Source: a virus. From it: a DNA stretch of 25,979 nt. The notes beneath the pieces were generated by a model, which did no database searches, had not been told where the DNA came from, and saw only the letters and a program-made list of their open reading frames with translations. Each line of letters starts with the position of its first letter. Within the stretch, counting starts at the first letter, position 1. Made by a program: the position numbers and the translations under genes. Positions 7,869-13,690 of the stretch are shown piece by piece. Location of the stretch: positions 1 through 25,979 of IMG/VR virus record IMGVR_UViG_3300030118_002786; one strand, given 5' to 3'.

Positions 7869-7999
7869 GTAATTACTCCACTTCTTGTTTCATAGACCAT
7901 TTCTAATCTTTCAAGACTTTTTTTCATAACTTCAATAGTCTCTTTCATTTCTGGTAAAGACATAGAAGTAATTTTTTTATAACTGATAGTACGTTTCAT
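7862..7999 (-). CDS. Small helical protein, 45 aa
   Basis: This short ORF starts directly after the amidotransferase stop (TAAATG), with a strong ribosome-binding site GGAGGTGAAATAA before the ATG. It overlaps the nuclease start by 7 nt. It reads MKRTISYKKITSMSLPEM, then a helix with regular Leu/Met spacing (TIEVMKKSLERLEMVYE). The strong site and close packing support real expression. No family recognised; it may be a small partner of the amidotransferase or nuclease. Confidence 0.6.
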   Translation of the reverse strand: MKRTISYKKITSMSLPEMKETIEVMKKSLERLEMVYETRSGVITC

Positions 8000-8887
8000 T
8001 TATTTCACCTCCTTTGATTTTTTAGACCATGAACGCCAGTCTCCATAGACTGCTTCCCATTCAACGTCTATATCATCCAAATAAGACACACATTCTTCCT
8101 CTTGTTCTGGTTGGCATACGAGGCTGGTCTGCCTCGTAGCCTTTGGTGTGTGTCTTTTCTGGGACAAATCTCTCCATGAATAGGTTGGACGCTTGATTTT
8201 TCTTAGGTGTGTTTTGTGAACACTCATTCCTTCTGGAGTAAATTTGTACAGATGTCCGTGTTTTGCATCAAAGACTTGTTTGAATCTCAAACCAGTAGAC
8301 ATTAGATGTTCATCAGTAGATGAATACATGAAATCCCCATTGAATAGTTCACCAATAACTAAAGGAGACATTCCATTAGTCCAAAGATACATAGTCTTAC
8401 CTTTGGCCCATGAAATAGACATAGAGCCTTCTACGTGTCGAGCTACTGCATCTATACCACCGTTCTTTAATGCTACAAGGATTGCTTCAGTATCTACATC
8501 ACGCTTTGCGCTTGTATTATACTTACCTAAGACATTACTCTTATTATATACAACACCATTATGACATAGAGCCATTTTACTACCCATTAGAGGGTGATTG
8601 TTTCTATTTAACTCTGGTTTACCATGAGTTGCAGCTCTCGTATGTAACATGACCCATCGTGGGCTTCTATTCATACCAAAAGCTAGGTTCATAGTCAAAC
8701 CACTAAGTTCATACGCTGGTTTGTCTGTTTTGTAATGCCTAATACCTGTAGGACTTTCATACGCAACGCCTGAAGCGTCTGTACCTCTGGACTGTAGGGT
8801 ATCCCACATTTTCCTGAGGGCTGGCTGTGCCCACTTAGGGGCGTTTTCTGTACTACCTGTTTGGTAGTATCCTCCGATTCCGCACAT
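8000..8887 (-). CDS. Class II glutamine amidotransferase (Ntn hydrolase)
   Basis: This 295-aa protein starts MCGIGGYY at 8887. An upstream GTG (8896) is rejected because Cys2 must become the N-terminal nucleophile after Met removal; the GTG is part of the ribosome-binding cassette GTGATAAAC. All class II landmarks are present: Cys2, the oxyanion and glutamine-binding residues in RGTDASG (34-40), HTRAATHG (82-89, Arg84), CHNGVVYN (108-115, Asn110/Gly111) and DTE (Asp132). The family releases ammonia from glutamine for a partner synthase. Here no synthase domain is fused; residues after about 230 are a short basic and acidic tail. The likely partner is the amidoligase at 10207-11340, in the same strand cluster. 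First gene of a six-gene operon. Confidence 0.88.
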   Translation of the reverse strand: MCGIGGYYQTGSTENAPKWAQPALRKMWDTLQSRGTDASGVAYESPTGIRHYKTDKPAYELSGLTMNLAFGMNRSPRWVMLHTRAATHGKPELNRNNHPLMGSKMALCHNGVVYNKSNVLGKYNTSAKRDVDTEAILVALKNGGIDAVARHVEGSMSISWAKGKTMYLWTNGMSPLVIGELFNGDFMYSSTDEHLMSTGLRFKQVFDAKHGHLYKFTPEGMSVHKTHLRKIKRPTYSWRDLSQKRHTPKATRQTSLVCQPEQEEECVSYLDDIDVEWEAVYGDWRSWSKKSKEVK

Positions 8888-8922
8888 GTTTATCACTTAT
8901 TCCTATCAAAAGTCGCCTTCTG

Positions 8923-8953
8923 ATAATAGGACATATGACCCACCCTATATAAA
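8923..8953 (-). promoter_or_regulatory. Promoter with GGTCATATGTCC operator, for the amidotransferase operon
   Basis: On the minus strand TTTATATA (8953-8946) is a canonical archaeal TATA box. The palindromic GGTCATATGTCC (8940-8929) is centred 15 nt downstream. The predicted start near 8923 gives a leader of about 36 nt ending in GTGATAAACATG. Confidence 0.7.
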
Positions 8954-8983
8954 GGCTTTGTTGACCCTTTTCTGTGTTTTTCT

Positions 8984-8995
8984 ATGGGTTAAACA
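8984..8995. repeat. ATGGGTTAAACA motif, copy 3
   Basis: Identical 12-mer, just beyond the terminator-like hairpin that follows the zinc-ribbon operon (9126-9716) and 31 nt upstream of the next TATA box. Confidence 0.7.
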
Positions 8996-9001
8996 AAATA
9001 C

Positions 9002-9038
9002 AAAAAAAATAAAAATGGTCAGTTTTAGGTGATGACCA
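9002..9038 (-). terminator. Stem with T-rich tail after the zinc-ribbon operon
   Basis: On the minus strand TGGTCA and TGACCA (9038-9033 and 9021-9016) form a 6-bp stem around an 11-nt loop. They are followed by TTTTTATTTTTTTT, a strong T-tract as used in archaeal termination. Confidence 0.6.
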
Positions 9039-9047
9039 GCACCATAC

Positions 9048-9119
9048 TCAAATAACGCACACAAATGATTCAAATCATAAATGAAAAAAGCCCTCGAACT
9101 GTTGCCGTGTGCGTTATTC
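9048..9119. repeat. Inverted pair of CCAAATAACGCACACA boxes
   Basis: TCAAATAACGCACACA (9048-9063) and its reverse copy (AATAACGCACAC on the minus strand, 9107-9118) form a perfect 12-bp inverted repeat around a 44-nt loop. It lies just after the stop of the 9126-9230 gene, so it may act as a transcript-end hairpin, a protein binding pair, or both. Confidence 0.7.
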
Positions 9120-9125
9120 TACCGT

Positions 9126-9230
9126 TTAAGTTTCAATCTCGTTATAAATATAATCATAACATTTGCCACATGTATGTTTATTATCTATGAGTATATCCCA
9201 ACTTTCAGACTTACAATATTCACAGTTCAT
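9126..9230 (-). CDS. 34-aa zinc-ribbon microprotein
   Basis: The ATG at 9230 directly abuts the previous stop, with GGGGTGAT upstream. The protein reads MNCEYCKSESWDILID, then NKHTCGKCYDYIYNEIET. Two CxxC pairs separated by 18 residues form a minimal zinc knuckle. It is the third gene of a three-gene zinc-ribbon operon. Function unknown. Confidence 0.65.
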   Translation of the reverse strand: MNCEYCKSESWDILIDNKHTCGKCYDYIYNEIET

Positions 9231-9398
9231 TTAATCACCCCCATACTTTTCTTCTAGTATTCTGTAGAGCATCCACATCCCTTGTAATCTACTGTCATTA
9301 AGCCCGTACTCCCTCCATGCTTCTATCTCGCCTTTAACGGCCTCTAAAGTCATACTATTACTTAATTCTTGGCTTAGTTTAGCTATTACTGAAGACAT
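9231..9398 (-). CDS. Small acidic helical protein, 55 aa
   Basis: The ORF begins at ATG 9398 immediately after the upstream stop (TAAATG), with GGTGAT exactly 4 nt before the start. Residues predict two or three helices (MSSVIAKLSQELSNSMTLEA, then EIEAWREYGLNDSRLQ). No cysteines and no recognised family. It lies between two zinc-ribbon genes and probably shares their transcript and timing. Confidence 0.65.
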   Translation of the reverse strand: MSSVIAKLSQELSNSMTLEAVKGEIEAWREYGLNDSRLQGMWMLYRILEEKYGGD

Positions 9399-9716
9399 TT
9401 AAATCACCCCTATGAATATTTCTTCTTGGAAGTCACATCTTGCATGGTTATTATCACCATTATAATTGAATTCACATCTTGCGTAGGCTTTCCATCCATT
9501 TTCATCAGTAGTAAACACTCTTCTATCTACTCTATTCCAATGATATCTTTCTTTTGTGTGTTCTTGATTATATCCTCTTAATTCTACAGAAGCACCACAC
9601 TTAGGACATCTAAATGAACAGTAATGATTTTCTGTGGCTTCACTGATTGGACCTACTCGTGAAAGTGGTCTTCTCTGTGGGCTGGCGTTTGTTTTAGTGT
9701 CTTGACTTTGTTTCAT
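9399..9716 (-). CDS. Zinc-ribbon protein, 105 aa
   Basis: The start MKQSQDTK at 9716 follows the ribosome-binding cassette GTGATAAAC; the upstream in-frame GTG is part of that cassette. The N-terminal 30 residues are polar and likely disordered. A CxxC knuckle (FRCPKCGASVELRGY, about residues 34-48) is followed by a second Cys pair farther apart (ARCEFNYNGDNNHARCDF, about residues 79-96), giving a four-Cys zinc ribbon with a long insert. It is the first gene of a three-gene operon. Nucleic-acid binding is plausible, but no family was recognised. Confidence 0.65.
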   Translation of the reverse strand: MKQSQDTKTNASPQRRPLSRVGPISEATENHYCSFRCPKCGASVELRGYNQEHTKERYHWNRVDRRVFTTDENGWKAYARCEFNYNGDNNHARCDFQEEIFIGVI

Positions 9717-9724
9717 GTTTATCA

Positions 9725-9776
9725 CTACATATCCAGTATCAAGGGGGTATATAATAGGCTACTATGACCTTTTAAG
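9725..9776 (-). promoter_or_regulatory. Promoter region of the zinc-ribbon operon
   Basis: On the minus strand ATTATATA (9755-9748) is centred 26 nt before 9725, where the GTGATAAAC cassette begins, so the mRNA leader would be only about 9 nt. A degenerate operator GGTCATAGTAGCC (9769-9757) lies upstream of this TATA and directly downstream of a second A/T-rich box (CTTAAAAG), so two overlapping promoters are possible. Confidence 0.45.
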
Positions 9777-9874
9777 CACGAATCGGTGTTTTTAGTGTTA
9801 TTTCTAGCGCATTTTAGAATCCCGTTAAAGGTTTGCAGGACATTAGACTTACAGTAATAATAATAATAGGAGTA

Positions 9875-10060
9875 CCAATAAAACACACAACCAAAAAAAA
9901 GATGTGCATTATATGGTAAAGAACTAAATAATTCACACAGACAAATAAAACACACAGTAAAATAAAACACACAACCAAATAACACACATATTTCAGGATT
10001 TAAGAGCTGTTAAAGAAAAAAAAGTGTGTTTTATCTGGTAAAAGCCCAAATAACGCACAT
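9875..10060. repeat. Array 2 of CCAAATAA boxes (noncoding 9777-10063)
   Basis: This gene-free stretch holds about eight degenerate copies of the CCAAATAAYGCACACA box. Plus-strand copies begin at 9875, 9924, 9941, 9959, 9975 and 10046; minus-strand copies lie at 9903-9916 and 10024-10038. Copies from 9924 to 9990 are nearly contiguous with a period of 16-18 nt. Frames through it are low-complexity and not coding. It lies between the 3' end of the amidoligase unit and the start of the zinc-ribbon operon. Confidence 0.75.
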
Positions 10061-10063
10061 CCT

Positions 10064-10075
10064 ATGGGTTAAACA
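10064..10075. repeat. ATGGGTTAAACA motif, copy 4
   Basis: Identical 12-mer downstream of the two hairpins that follow the amidoligase gene, immediately next to the last CCAAATAA box of array 2. Confidence 0.7.
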
Positions 10076-10138
10076 AAAATGCCTGTAGATTTTTCTAGTG
10101 CTTTTTCTGGTCAATTCTGATAAAATTATAATTCTAAA

Positions 10139-10189
10139 GTTCGCTAAAAAGCGAACGTGTGGATTAATTGGATATTATCCAATCAATCC
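10139..10189 (-). terminator. Two consecutive hairpins after the amidoligase gene
   Basis: The first is a 29-nt palindrome (10161-10189) with 14-nt arms matching at 13 positions around a single base, core ATTGGATA/TATCCAAT. The second is GTTCGCT-AAAA-AGCGAAC (10139-10156), a perfect 7-bp stem. Both lie within 70 nt of the amidoligase stop, and T-rich stretches follow on the minus strand. A terminator or 3'-end-protecting structure is likely. Confidence 0.6.
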
Positions 10190-10206
10190 CGTTCTTTCTT
10201 TCTGTT

Positions 10207-11340
10207 TTATTCTTGGCTTACGATTTCTTGAAATCTTCTAATCACATTTTGGACATTAATTAGAGAGGTTGGTAACCTATTATTTTCTAATGTTTGTTGA
10301 ATGTAATTTCTTAAAACTAAAAGACTTAATTCATTCCTGTTATATCTTCTTATCCATGTTCTGATAGCGTGATAATCTCCATAGCTATTTTCAAGGACTA
10401 AAAGAGTTTCATTATATGGACTTAAGAAATCGTCATCCTCTGAATTATTGCTGTTTTGCACTGGAGCGGCCGCTATTGCTTCAAAACCATTATTGGCCAC
10501 TCTATCCCTAACCCAACCTCTTACGTGTCTATTTGACGCTCCAAAGCCTAGAAAATCGCACATTCCATCTACTGTGATTGGGTAATTTCTGCAGTCTTGA
10601 TTTTTGTATTTTCTGTCTGCAGTTCTAGCTACAAATCTTTCCATTAGCTTAACCCAGTTTACTATTTTTGTAGCGTTTAAAGTTCCTTGAAATTGTCTAA
10701 ATTCGACAGTTCCATAAGATGCCAAACTTACAAAGTTAATTACGTTATATCTAGCGTTAGAATCAAGGCCACGAGGTGGAGCTGTCATTGACTTATCTTC
10801 TGAATACATCTTTAACTGTGCATCAGTGATATTTGCCCACTCATCCTGTATAGGATTGTTGTAAGCGTGACCAGTTAAGACCCTTCGAGAAGGTGCGACT
10901 ATTGCATCTATTACAGGCTGAAAGTAAGCGTAATTCTTAAGCAATTTAGCACAGAATAAACGAACAGGCTTTGAGTCAATAGCCTTGAGCTTTCCAGCTC
11001 TGTAATTGACGTTTACACGTCTTTTGGCCCAGTATTTGTTCAATACATCTACATGAAGGTGAAAACCACACTGTCTGTCAACTCTAGCCAAATCTTTAAC
11101 AGCTTCACAAATTAGCTTCACTTCTCTCTCGATTCGTGGCATTCCAGCTAGTGGAGGGCTTACAATCTCAAATCCGTTACTTACTGAAGCATCTGAAACA
11201 GCTTTCCAACTGGACATAACTTCATGAGTGTATCCTTCATAATTTATGCTAATTCCTTTGGCTCTGATTGAGTCCAAAATATCTGCACGGGTAACCCCAG
11301 CGACTGGCTTTAGTTCAAGTTCCAAACCGACTTTGTACAT
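10207..11340 (-). CDS. COOH-NH2 amidoligase (Amidoligase_2 family)
   Basis: The start MYKVGLELEL at 11340 is chosen because a TATA box is centred 26 nt upstream, making the mRNA leaderless; an ATG farther upstream at 11394 would sit before the promoter. The 377-aa protein has the marks of the glutamine-synthetase-like Amidoligase_2 family. These are GLELEL (5-10), a DASVSNGFEIVSPPL stretch (about 50-64), CGFHLHVD (91-98) and YNVINF with TVEFRQFQGTLN (198-222). The family uses ATP to join a carboxylate to an amine or ammonia, making amide or peptide bonds. In several genomes it is encoded near class II amidotransferases, as here (8000-8887). Residues from about 270 form a divergent tail. The substrate is unknown. 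Confidence 0.82.
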   Translation of the reverse strand: MYKVGLELELKPVAGVTRADILDSIRAKGISINYEGYTHEVMSSWKAVSDASVSNGFEIVSPPLAGMPRIEREVKLICEAVKDLARVDRQCGFHLHVDVLNKYWAKRRVNVNYRAGKLKAIDSKPVRLFCAKLLKNYAYFQPVIDAIVAPSRRVLTGHAYNNPIQDEWANITDAQLKMYSEDKSMTAPPRGLDSNARYNVINFVSLASYGTVEFRQFQGTLNATKIVNWVKLMERFVARTADRKYKNQDCRNYPITVDGMCDFLGFGASNRHVRGWVRDRVANNGFEAIAAAPVQNSNNSEDDDFLSPYNETLLVLENSYGDYHAIRTWIRRYNRNELSLLVLRNYIQQTLENNRLPTSLINVQNVIRRFQEIVSQE

Positions 11341-11370
11341 ACCTCTCCAGTAGCATACTACATATAAAAG
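11340..11370 (-). promoter_or_regulatory. Leaderless promoter of the amidoligase gene
   Basis: TTTTATAT (11369-11362, minus strand) is centred 26 nt before ATG 11340. A variant operator GGCCATATGTGCC lies just upstream (11384-11372) rather than downstream of TATA, so its effect may differ from the other promoters. GGAGAGGT touches the ATG, so a ribosome-binding site is also present. Confidence 0.6.
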
Positions 11371-11494
11371 GCACATATGGCCCAGTAAGCACAAAACAGG
11401 CTAAAGGTCATATTTTCTAGAGTTTTAGGAAGCCCTAAATGCACTCCGCAAAACTTACAAAATTAATCATTATTTTTACTATTATAATACCATT

Positions 11495-11689
11495 CCAAAT
11501 AATACACATTCCAATTAATCCACACACTCCAAATAGTACACATTCCAAATAGTTAACACAGCCAAATAACCCACATTCCAAATAATGCACAAACCAAATA
11601 ATTCACATTGGAAAATATCCAAATAATTAACACAAAGCGCACCAATAGACAGAGGTTTGCCTCGTGTAATAATCCAAAAAATACACACG
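11495..11689 (+). repeat. Array 1: tandem CCAAATAATNCACATT repeats (in noncoding 11371-11822)
   Basis: Eight direct copies begin at 11495, 11511, 11529, 11545, 11562, 11578, 11594 and 11619, all in the same orientation. The first seven follow head-to-tail with a period of 16-18 nt and no spacer. A ninth degenerate copy is at 11674. Consensus CCAAATAATNCACATT; the positions after CCAAATA vary most. This is iteron-like architecture, in the divergent control region between the minus-strand cluster and the plus-strand operon. The remainder of 11371-11822 is A/T-rich with no convincing gene. Confidence 0.85.
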
Positions 11690-11766
11690 ATGCCGTACTA
11701 GTGGCCTGTCATGTCAAGGGTACGCCCCTGCTGTATGGAGTGAGTATGTCTACAAATTTTCTAAGG

Positions 11767-11797
11767 TTTCTATCAAGGGGGTCATATTATTTTTTTT
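11767..11797 (+). promoter_or_regulatory. Promoter with GGTCATAT operator, for the first plus-strand operon
   Basis: GGTCATATTATT (11780-11791) matches the left half of the operator palindrome. TTTCTATC (11767-11774), a weak TATA box, lies 15 nt upstream centre to centre, the same geometry as the other promoters of this class. The predicted start is near 11797, leaving a leader of about 26 nt. Confidence 0.45.
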
Positions 11798-11822
11798 TTG
11801 GAGTTTTGAACGGTAGGATTAT

Positions 11823-12023
11823 ATGTCCTTCCCTAGTAGAGGTGGTATGGTATATTCTAAGAAGAAGGGGTGGCCTAAGCAGTTTGTGCTGAATTGTGGG
11901 CGAGACCCTATGAGAAAGGAAGTATTTGCAGAGATGCAGCGTTTGGCAGATGAGGATGAGATGAGTTTGCAGGAGGAAATATGGGAAGCATTGCTGATAC
12001 ATACAAGAAGAAGGAAGTTATGA
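11823..12023 (+). CDS. Ribbon-helix-helix-like regulator, 66 aa
   Basis: The start is ATG 11823, with TAGGATT upstream; a second Met eight residues later is possible. The basic N-terminus (SKKKGWPKQFVLNC) gives one beta-strand. Two helices follow (PMRKEVFAEMQRLADEDE and SLQEEIWEALLIHTRRR), the strand-helix-helix pattern of CopG/Arc/MetJ repressors, which bind short palindromes as dimers. It heads the plus-strand operon behind a promoter carrying half of the GGTCATATGACC palindrome, so autoregulation is plausible. The family call rests on pattern only. Confidence 0.5.
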   Translation: MSFPSRGGMVYSKKKGWPKQFVLNCGRDPMRKEVFAEMQRLADEDEMSLQEEIWEALLIHTRRRKL

Positions 12024-12103
12024 GGCATAAGATGTGGGTGGCTTGTTTGAAGCTTGACATGATAGAGTGGGTAGACTTAAATAGCAAGGGGCATATGACC
12101 TAG
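12020..12103 (+). CDS. Possible 27-aa peptide
   Basis: The ORF overlaps the end of the RHH-like gene in an ATGA junction, with GGAAG before it. It reads MRHKMWVACLKLDMIEWVDL and seven further residues. It contains the TATA box and operator of the next promoter inside its coding sequence, so it may be chance. Only the overlap and ribosome-binding sequence support it. Confidence 0.25.
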   Translation: MRHKMWVACLKLDMIEWVDLNSKGHMT

Positions 12104-12105
12104 CA
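12076..12105 (+). promoter_or_regulatory. Leaderless promoter with GGCATATGACC operator
   Basis: CTTAAATA (12076-12083) is centred about 26 nt before ATG 12105, so transcription would begin at the start codon. The palindrome GGGCATATGACC (12089-12100) is centred 15 nt after the TATA centre, between TATA and start, where a bound repressor would block RNA polymerase. Confidence 0.65.
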
Positions 12106-12341
12106 TGAGTGATAAGGTTTGGAAGAAGGGCCATGTTTGGACCGAGAAGCATTTGAAGGCGAAGCTACGTTTGGTAGACGTTAGAAATTTTGCGAAGGCT
12201 AAGATGGCGGGCTTGAAAGACGACATACATGACAACGATTGGGGTCCTATAGGTGATACGAGCTTGAAGGACTATTTGACGGGTTATCATGCGGCGTTAG
12301 ATGACTTAGCTAAATGGACAATGGAGCAAGTAAATGACTGA
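12105..12341 (+). CDS. Hypothetical protein, 78 aa
   Basis: ATG 12105 coincides with the predicted transcription start, so translation is probably leaderless. The protein is charged and rich in Lys, Asp and Trp (MSDKVWKKGHVWTEKHLK), with a helical C-terminal half (LKDYLTGYHAALDDLAKWTM). No known family. It overlaps the next ORF by 8 nt and starts a chain of small overlapping genes that leads to the terminase. Confidence 0.65.
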   Translation: MSDKVWKKGHVWTEKHLKAKLRLVDVRNFAKAKMAGLKDDIHDNDWGPIGDTSLKDYLTGYHAALDDLAKWTMEQVND

Positions 12342-12531
12342 AGCGTTGGATTTGTGGATAGTGCAGTTGGATAATCTTCTTGGTCATGTACAGAAGTTTG
12401 TGGATGACAATCCTATGGAGTATGATGGTAAGGAGTTGAAGGCATACACGACAGGTTTGGGTATGATGGCAGTATTGATGAAGAAGATGATAGAGGACAT
12501 GTTGAAGGAGAAAGAGGATGTGGAGGTGTAA
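12334..12531 (+). CDS. Small helical protein, 65 aa
   Basis: The ATG lies in the last codons of the upstream gene. The protein is predicted all-helical with heptad-like hydrophobics (LDLWIVQLDNLLGHVQKFVD, then GLGMMAVLMKKMIEDMLKEK). This may be a coiled-coil or helical-bundle protein. No cysteines and no recognised family. Confidence 0.6.
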   Translation: MTEALDLWIVQLDNLLGHVQKFVDDNPMEYDGKELKAYTTGLGMMAVLMKKMIEDMLKEKEDVEV

Positions 12532-12607
12532 GGCATGTGGTATGGTAATAACGCCATTGGATGTAGACATGCACGGTTCATTTTGCAGGGAGTGTCGCAA
12601 TGAGTAG
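12518..12607 (+). CDS. 29-aa zinc-ribbon microprotein
   Basis: The ORF overlaps the end of the preceding gene by 14 nt, and the following gene starts inside it. It reads MWRCKACGMVITPL, then DVDMHGSFCRECRNE. Two CxxC knuckles 16 residues apart make a minimal zinc ribbon. Overlap on both sides and the shared architecture with the other microproteins here support it. Confidence 0.6.
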   Translation: MWRCKACGMVITPLDVDMHGSFCRECRNE

Positions 12608-12701
12608 TTTGGCTACGTTGTTTTTGATGGTAGTTGCGTTTATAACGGGATTTTGGTTAGGAGTAAATACATATAGGGAGCAGTTGAAGAAGAACTTATG
12701 A
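12600..12701 (+). CDS. 33-aa single-span membrane peptide
   Basis: It starts at ATG 12600 inside the zinc-ribbon ORF. Residues 4-23 (LATLFLMVVAFITGFWLGVN) form one strongly hydrophobic helix, followed by a basic tail (YREQLKKNL) that should stay in the cytoplasm. It could be a small holin-like or membrane-regulating peptide; no lysis enzyme is near, so no function is assigned. Confidence 0.55.
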   Translation: MSSLATLFLMVVAFITGFWLGVNTYREQLKKNL

Positions 12702-12868
12702 GAAAGAAGCATGCACCTAGTGCGGTGTTCAAGATGACATTGTGTGGTCACGAGGCCACGTATCAGGAGTTTCAGAAAATGAAGCAATTAGACCGTAGAT
12801 ATATTAATTGTAAACGATGTTTACAGGCGTTACAGTTGAGGGATTTGATAGAAGATGGCGAAGTATAA
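12698..12868 (+). CDS. Zinc-binding small protein, 56 aa
   Basis: The ATG overlaps the preceding stop (ATGA), and the gene overlaps the start of the terminase small subunit by 14 nt. A Cys-Gly-His element (TLCGHEATYQEF, about residues 14-25) pairs with a CxxC knuckle (INCKRCLQALQLRD, about residues 36-49), which together could bind one zinc. The N-terminus is basic. No known family; position suggests early or packaging-related function. Confidence 0.55.
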   Translation: MRKKHAPSAVFKMTLCGHEATYQEFQKMKQLDRRYINCKRCLQALQLRDLIEDGEV

Positions 12869-13358
12869 GTTAAAGCATAAGGAAGAGGGATTGAAGTTGT
12901 ATTTAGAGGGCAACAGTTTGAATGATGTTGCAACGATAATGCAGGAGCGTCACAAGTTTGTACCTGCGATAGATAAGAACGTAGTAAGGCGTTGGAGTGA
13001 TGCGATGGGTTGGCAGGAGTTGATGAGTGACGTTAAGCAGGAGGTACGAGAGGCAGTTAAGGAGCAGGCGATAACTAAGCATGTAAATCGTTTGGAGGAG
13101 GTAGAGGAAGTACGTCATGCCTTTTTAGATAGGATGCGAGAGAAGCAGGGTGCAGATATTCGAGGTCATGAGTTTGCGAAGTTGACAGAGATGGCGGAGC
13201 GTATGTCTTTGCGTGAGAATGAAAAGCAGGAGTTAGTGGAGACTATCAATGATTGTATAAGTCAGGCATTGGAAGAGGTGCAGATGGATGAGAACGTAAA
13301 ACAGCAGTTCCTTTTACGTTACATAGAGAAGCTTAGGAACGCAAGTAATTACATATGA
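12855..13358 (+). CDS. Terminase small subunit-like DNA-binding protein
   Basis: This 167-aa protein has an N-terminal helix-turn-helix of the type in small terminases (residues about 10-60). It runs GLKLYLEGNSLNDVATIM, then KNVVRRWSDAMGWQELM, the last part being the usual tryptophan-containing recognition helix. The remainder is a long charged helix, suited to ring oligomerisation. The small subunit recognises the packaging site and passes DNA to the large subunit (14812-16299). Six short genes separate the two, some nuclease-like. A plain HTH regulator is the alternative. Confidence 0.68.
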   Translation: MAKYKLKHKEEGLKLYLEGNSLNDVATIMQERHKFVPAIDKNVVRRWSDAMGWQELMSDVKQEVREAVKEQAITKHVNRLEEVEEVRHAFLDRMREKQGADIRGHEFAKLTEMAERMSLRENEKQELVETINDCISQALEEVQMDENVKQQFLLRYIEKLRNASNYI

Positions 13359-13690
13359 AAGAGTGGTTTAAGAATTTAGATACGGTAAAGAAGTTGGCGA
13401 TTAAGTGTTTGAAGGAGTTTCCGCATACACGAGACAGTGATATGGAGTTGTTTTATATGATTCTAAAGGATTACTATAGAGCAATACCTGCTGATAAGAA
13501 GCACAGTTTGTACGAGGAGCAGTTTTTGGCGGACTTGTATTTGTTGTTGAAGTTTGCACCTAGTAAGAGTAGTGTAAGTCGGATGCGCAGGAAGATACAG
13601 AACGATGATGGTATGTATCAGAGTACAGAAGAGGTACGCAAGCAACGGCAAGAGTTAGAGGCTAAGTTTATGGATTGGGCTTCTCGATGA
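13355..13690 (+). CDS. Hypothetical phage-type protein, 111 aa
   Basis: The start overlaps the previous stop (ATGA). The N-terminal half is helical (KEWFKNLDTVKKLAIKCLKE). The C-terminal motif SSVSRMRRKIQNDDG with TEEVRKQRQELEAKF resembles a short region common in uncharacterised tailed-phage proteins. The motif may mediate DNA or protein binding. Role unknown. Confidence 0.6.
   Translation: MKEWFKNLDTVKKLAIKCLKEFPHTRDSDMELFYMILKDYYRAIPADKKHSLYEEQFLADLYLLLKFAPSKSSVSRMRRKIQNDDGMYQSTEEVRKQRQELEAKFMDWASR

Noticed and set aside
8888-8896. GTG start three codons before the amidotransferase ATG
   Set aside because: Class II amidotransferases need Cys at position 2; the GTG belongs to the ribosome-binding cassette.
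9725-9985. 86-aa minus-strand ORF rich in Cys, Phe and Tyr
   Set aside because: The sequence is produced by translating the repeat boxes; it spans the zinc-ribbon operon promoter and has no start signal.
11341-11394. N-terminal extension of the amidoligase from an upstream ATG
   Set aside because: It would include the TATA box; the motif GLELEL normally lies at the protein start, which fits ATG 11340.
11495-11634. CRISPR array
   Set aside because: Repeats are 16 bp, degenerate, and contiguous without unique spacers; no cas genes are present.
11608-11892. 94-aa plus-strand ORF in the array region
   Set aside because: It starts at TTG inside the tandem repeats, has no ribosome-binding site, crosses a predicted promoter and overlaps a better gene at 11823.
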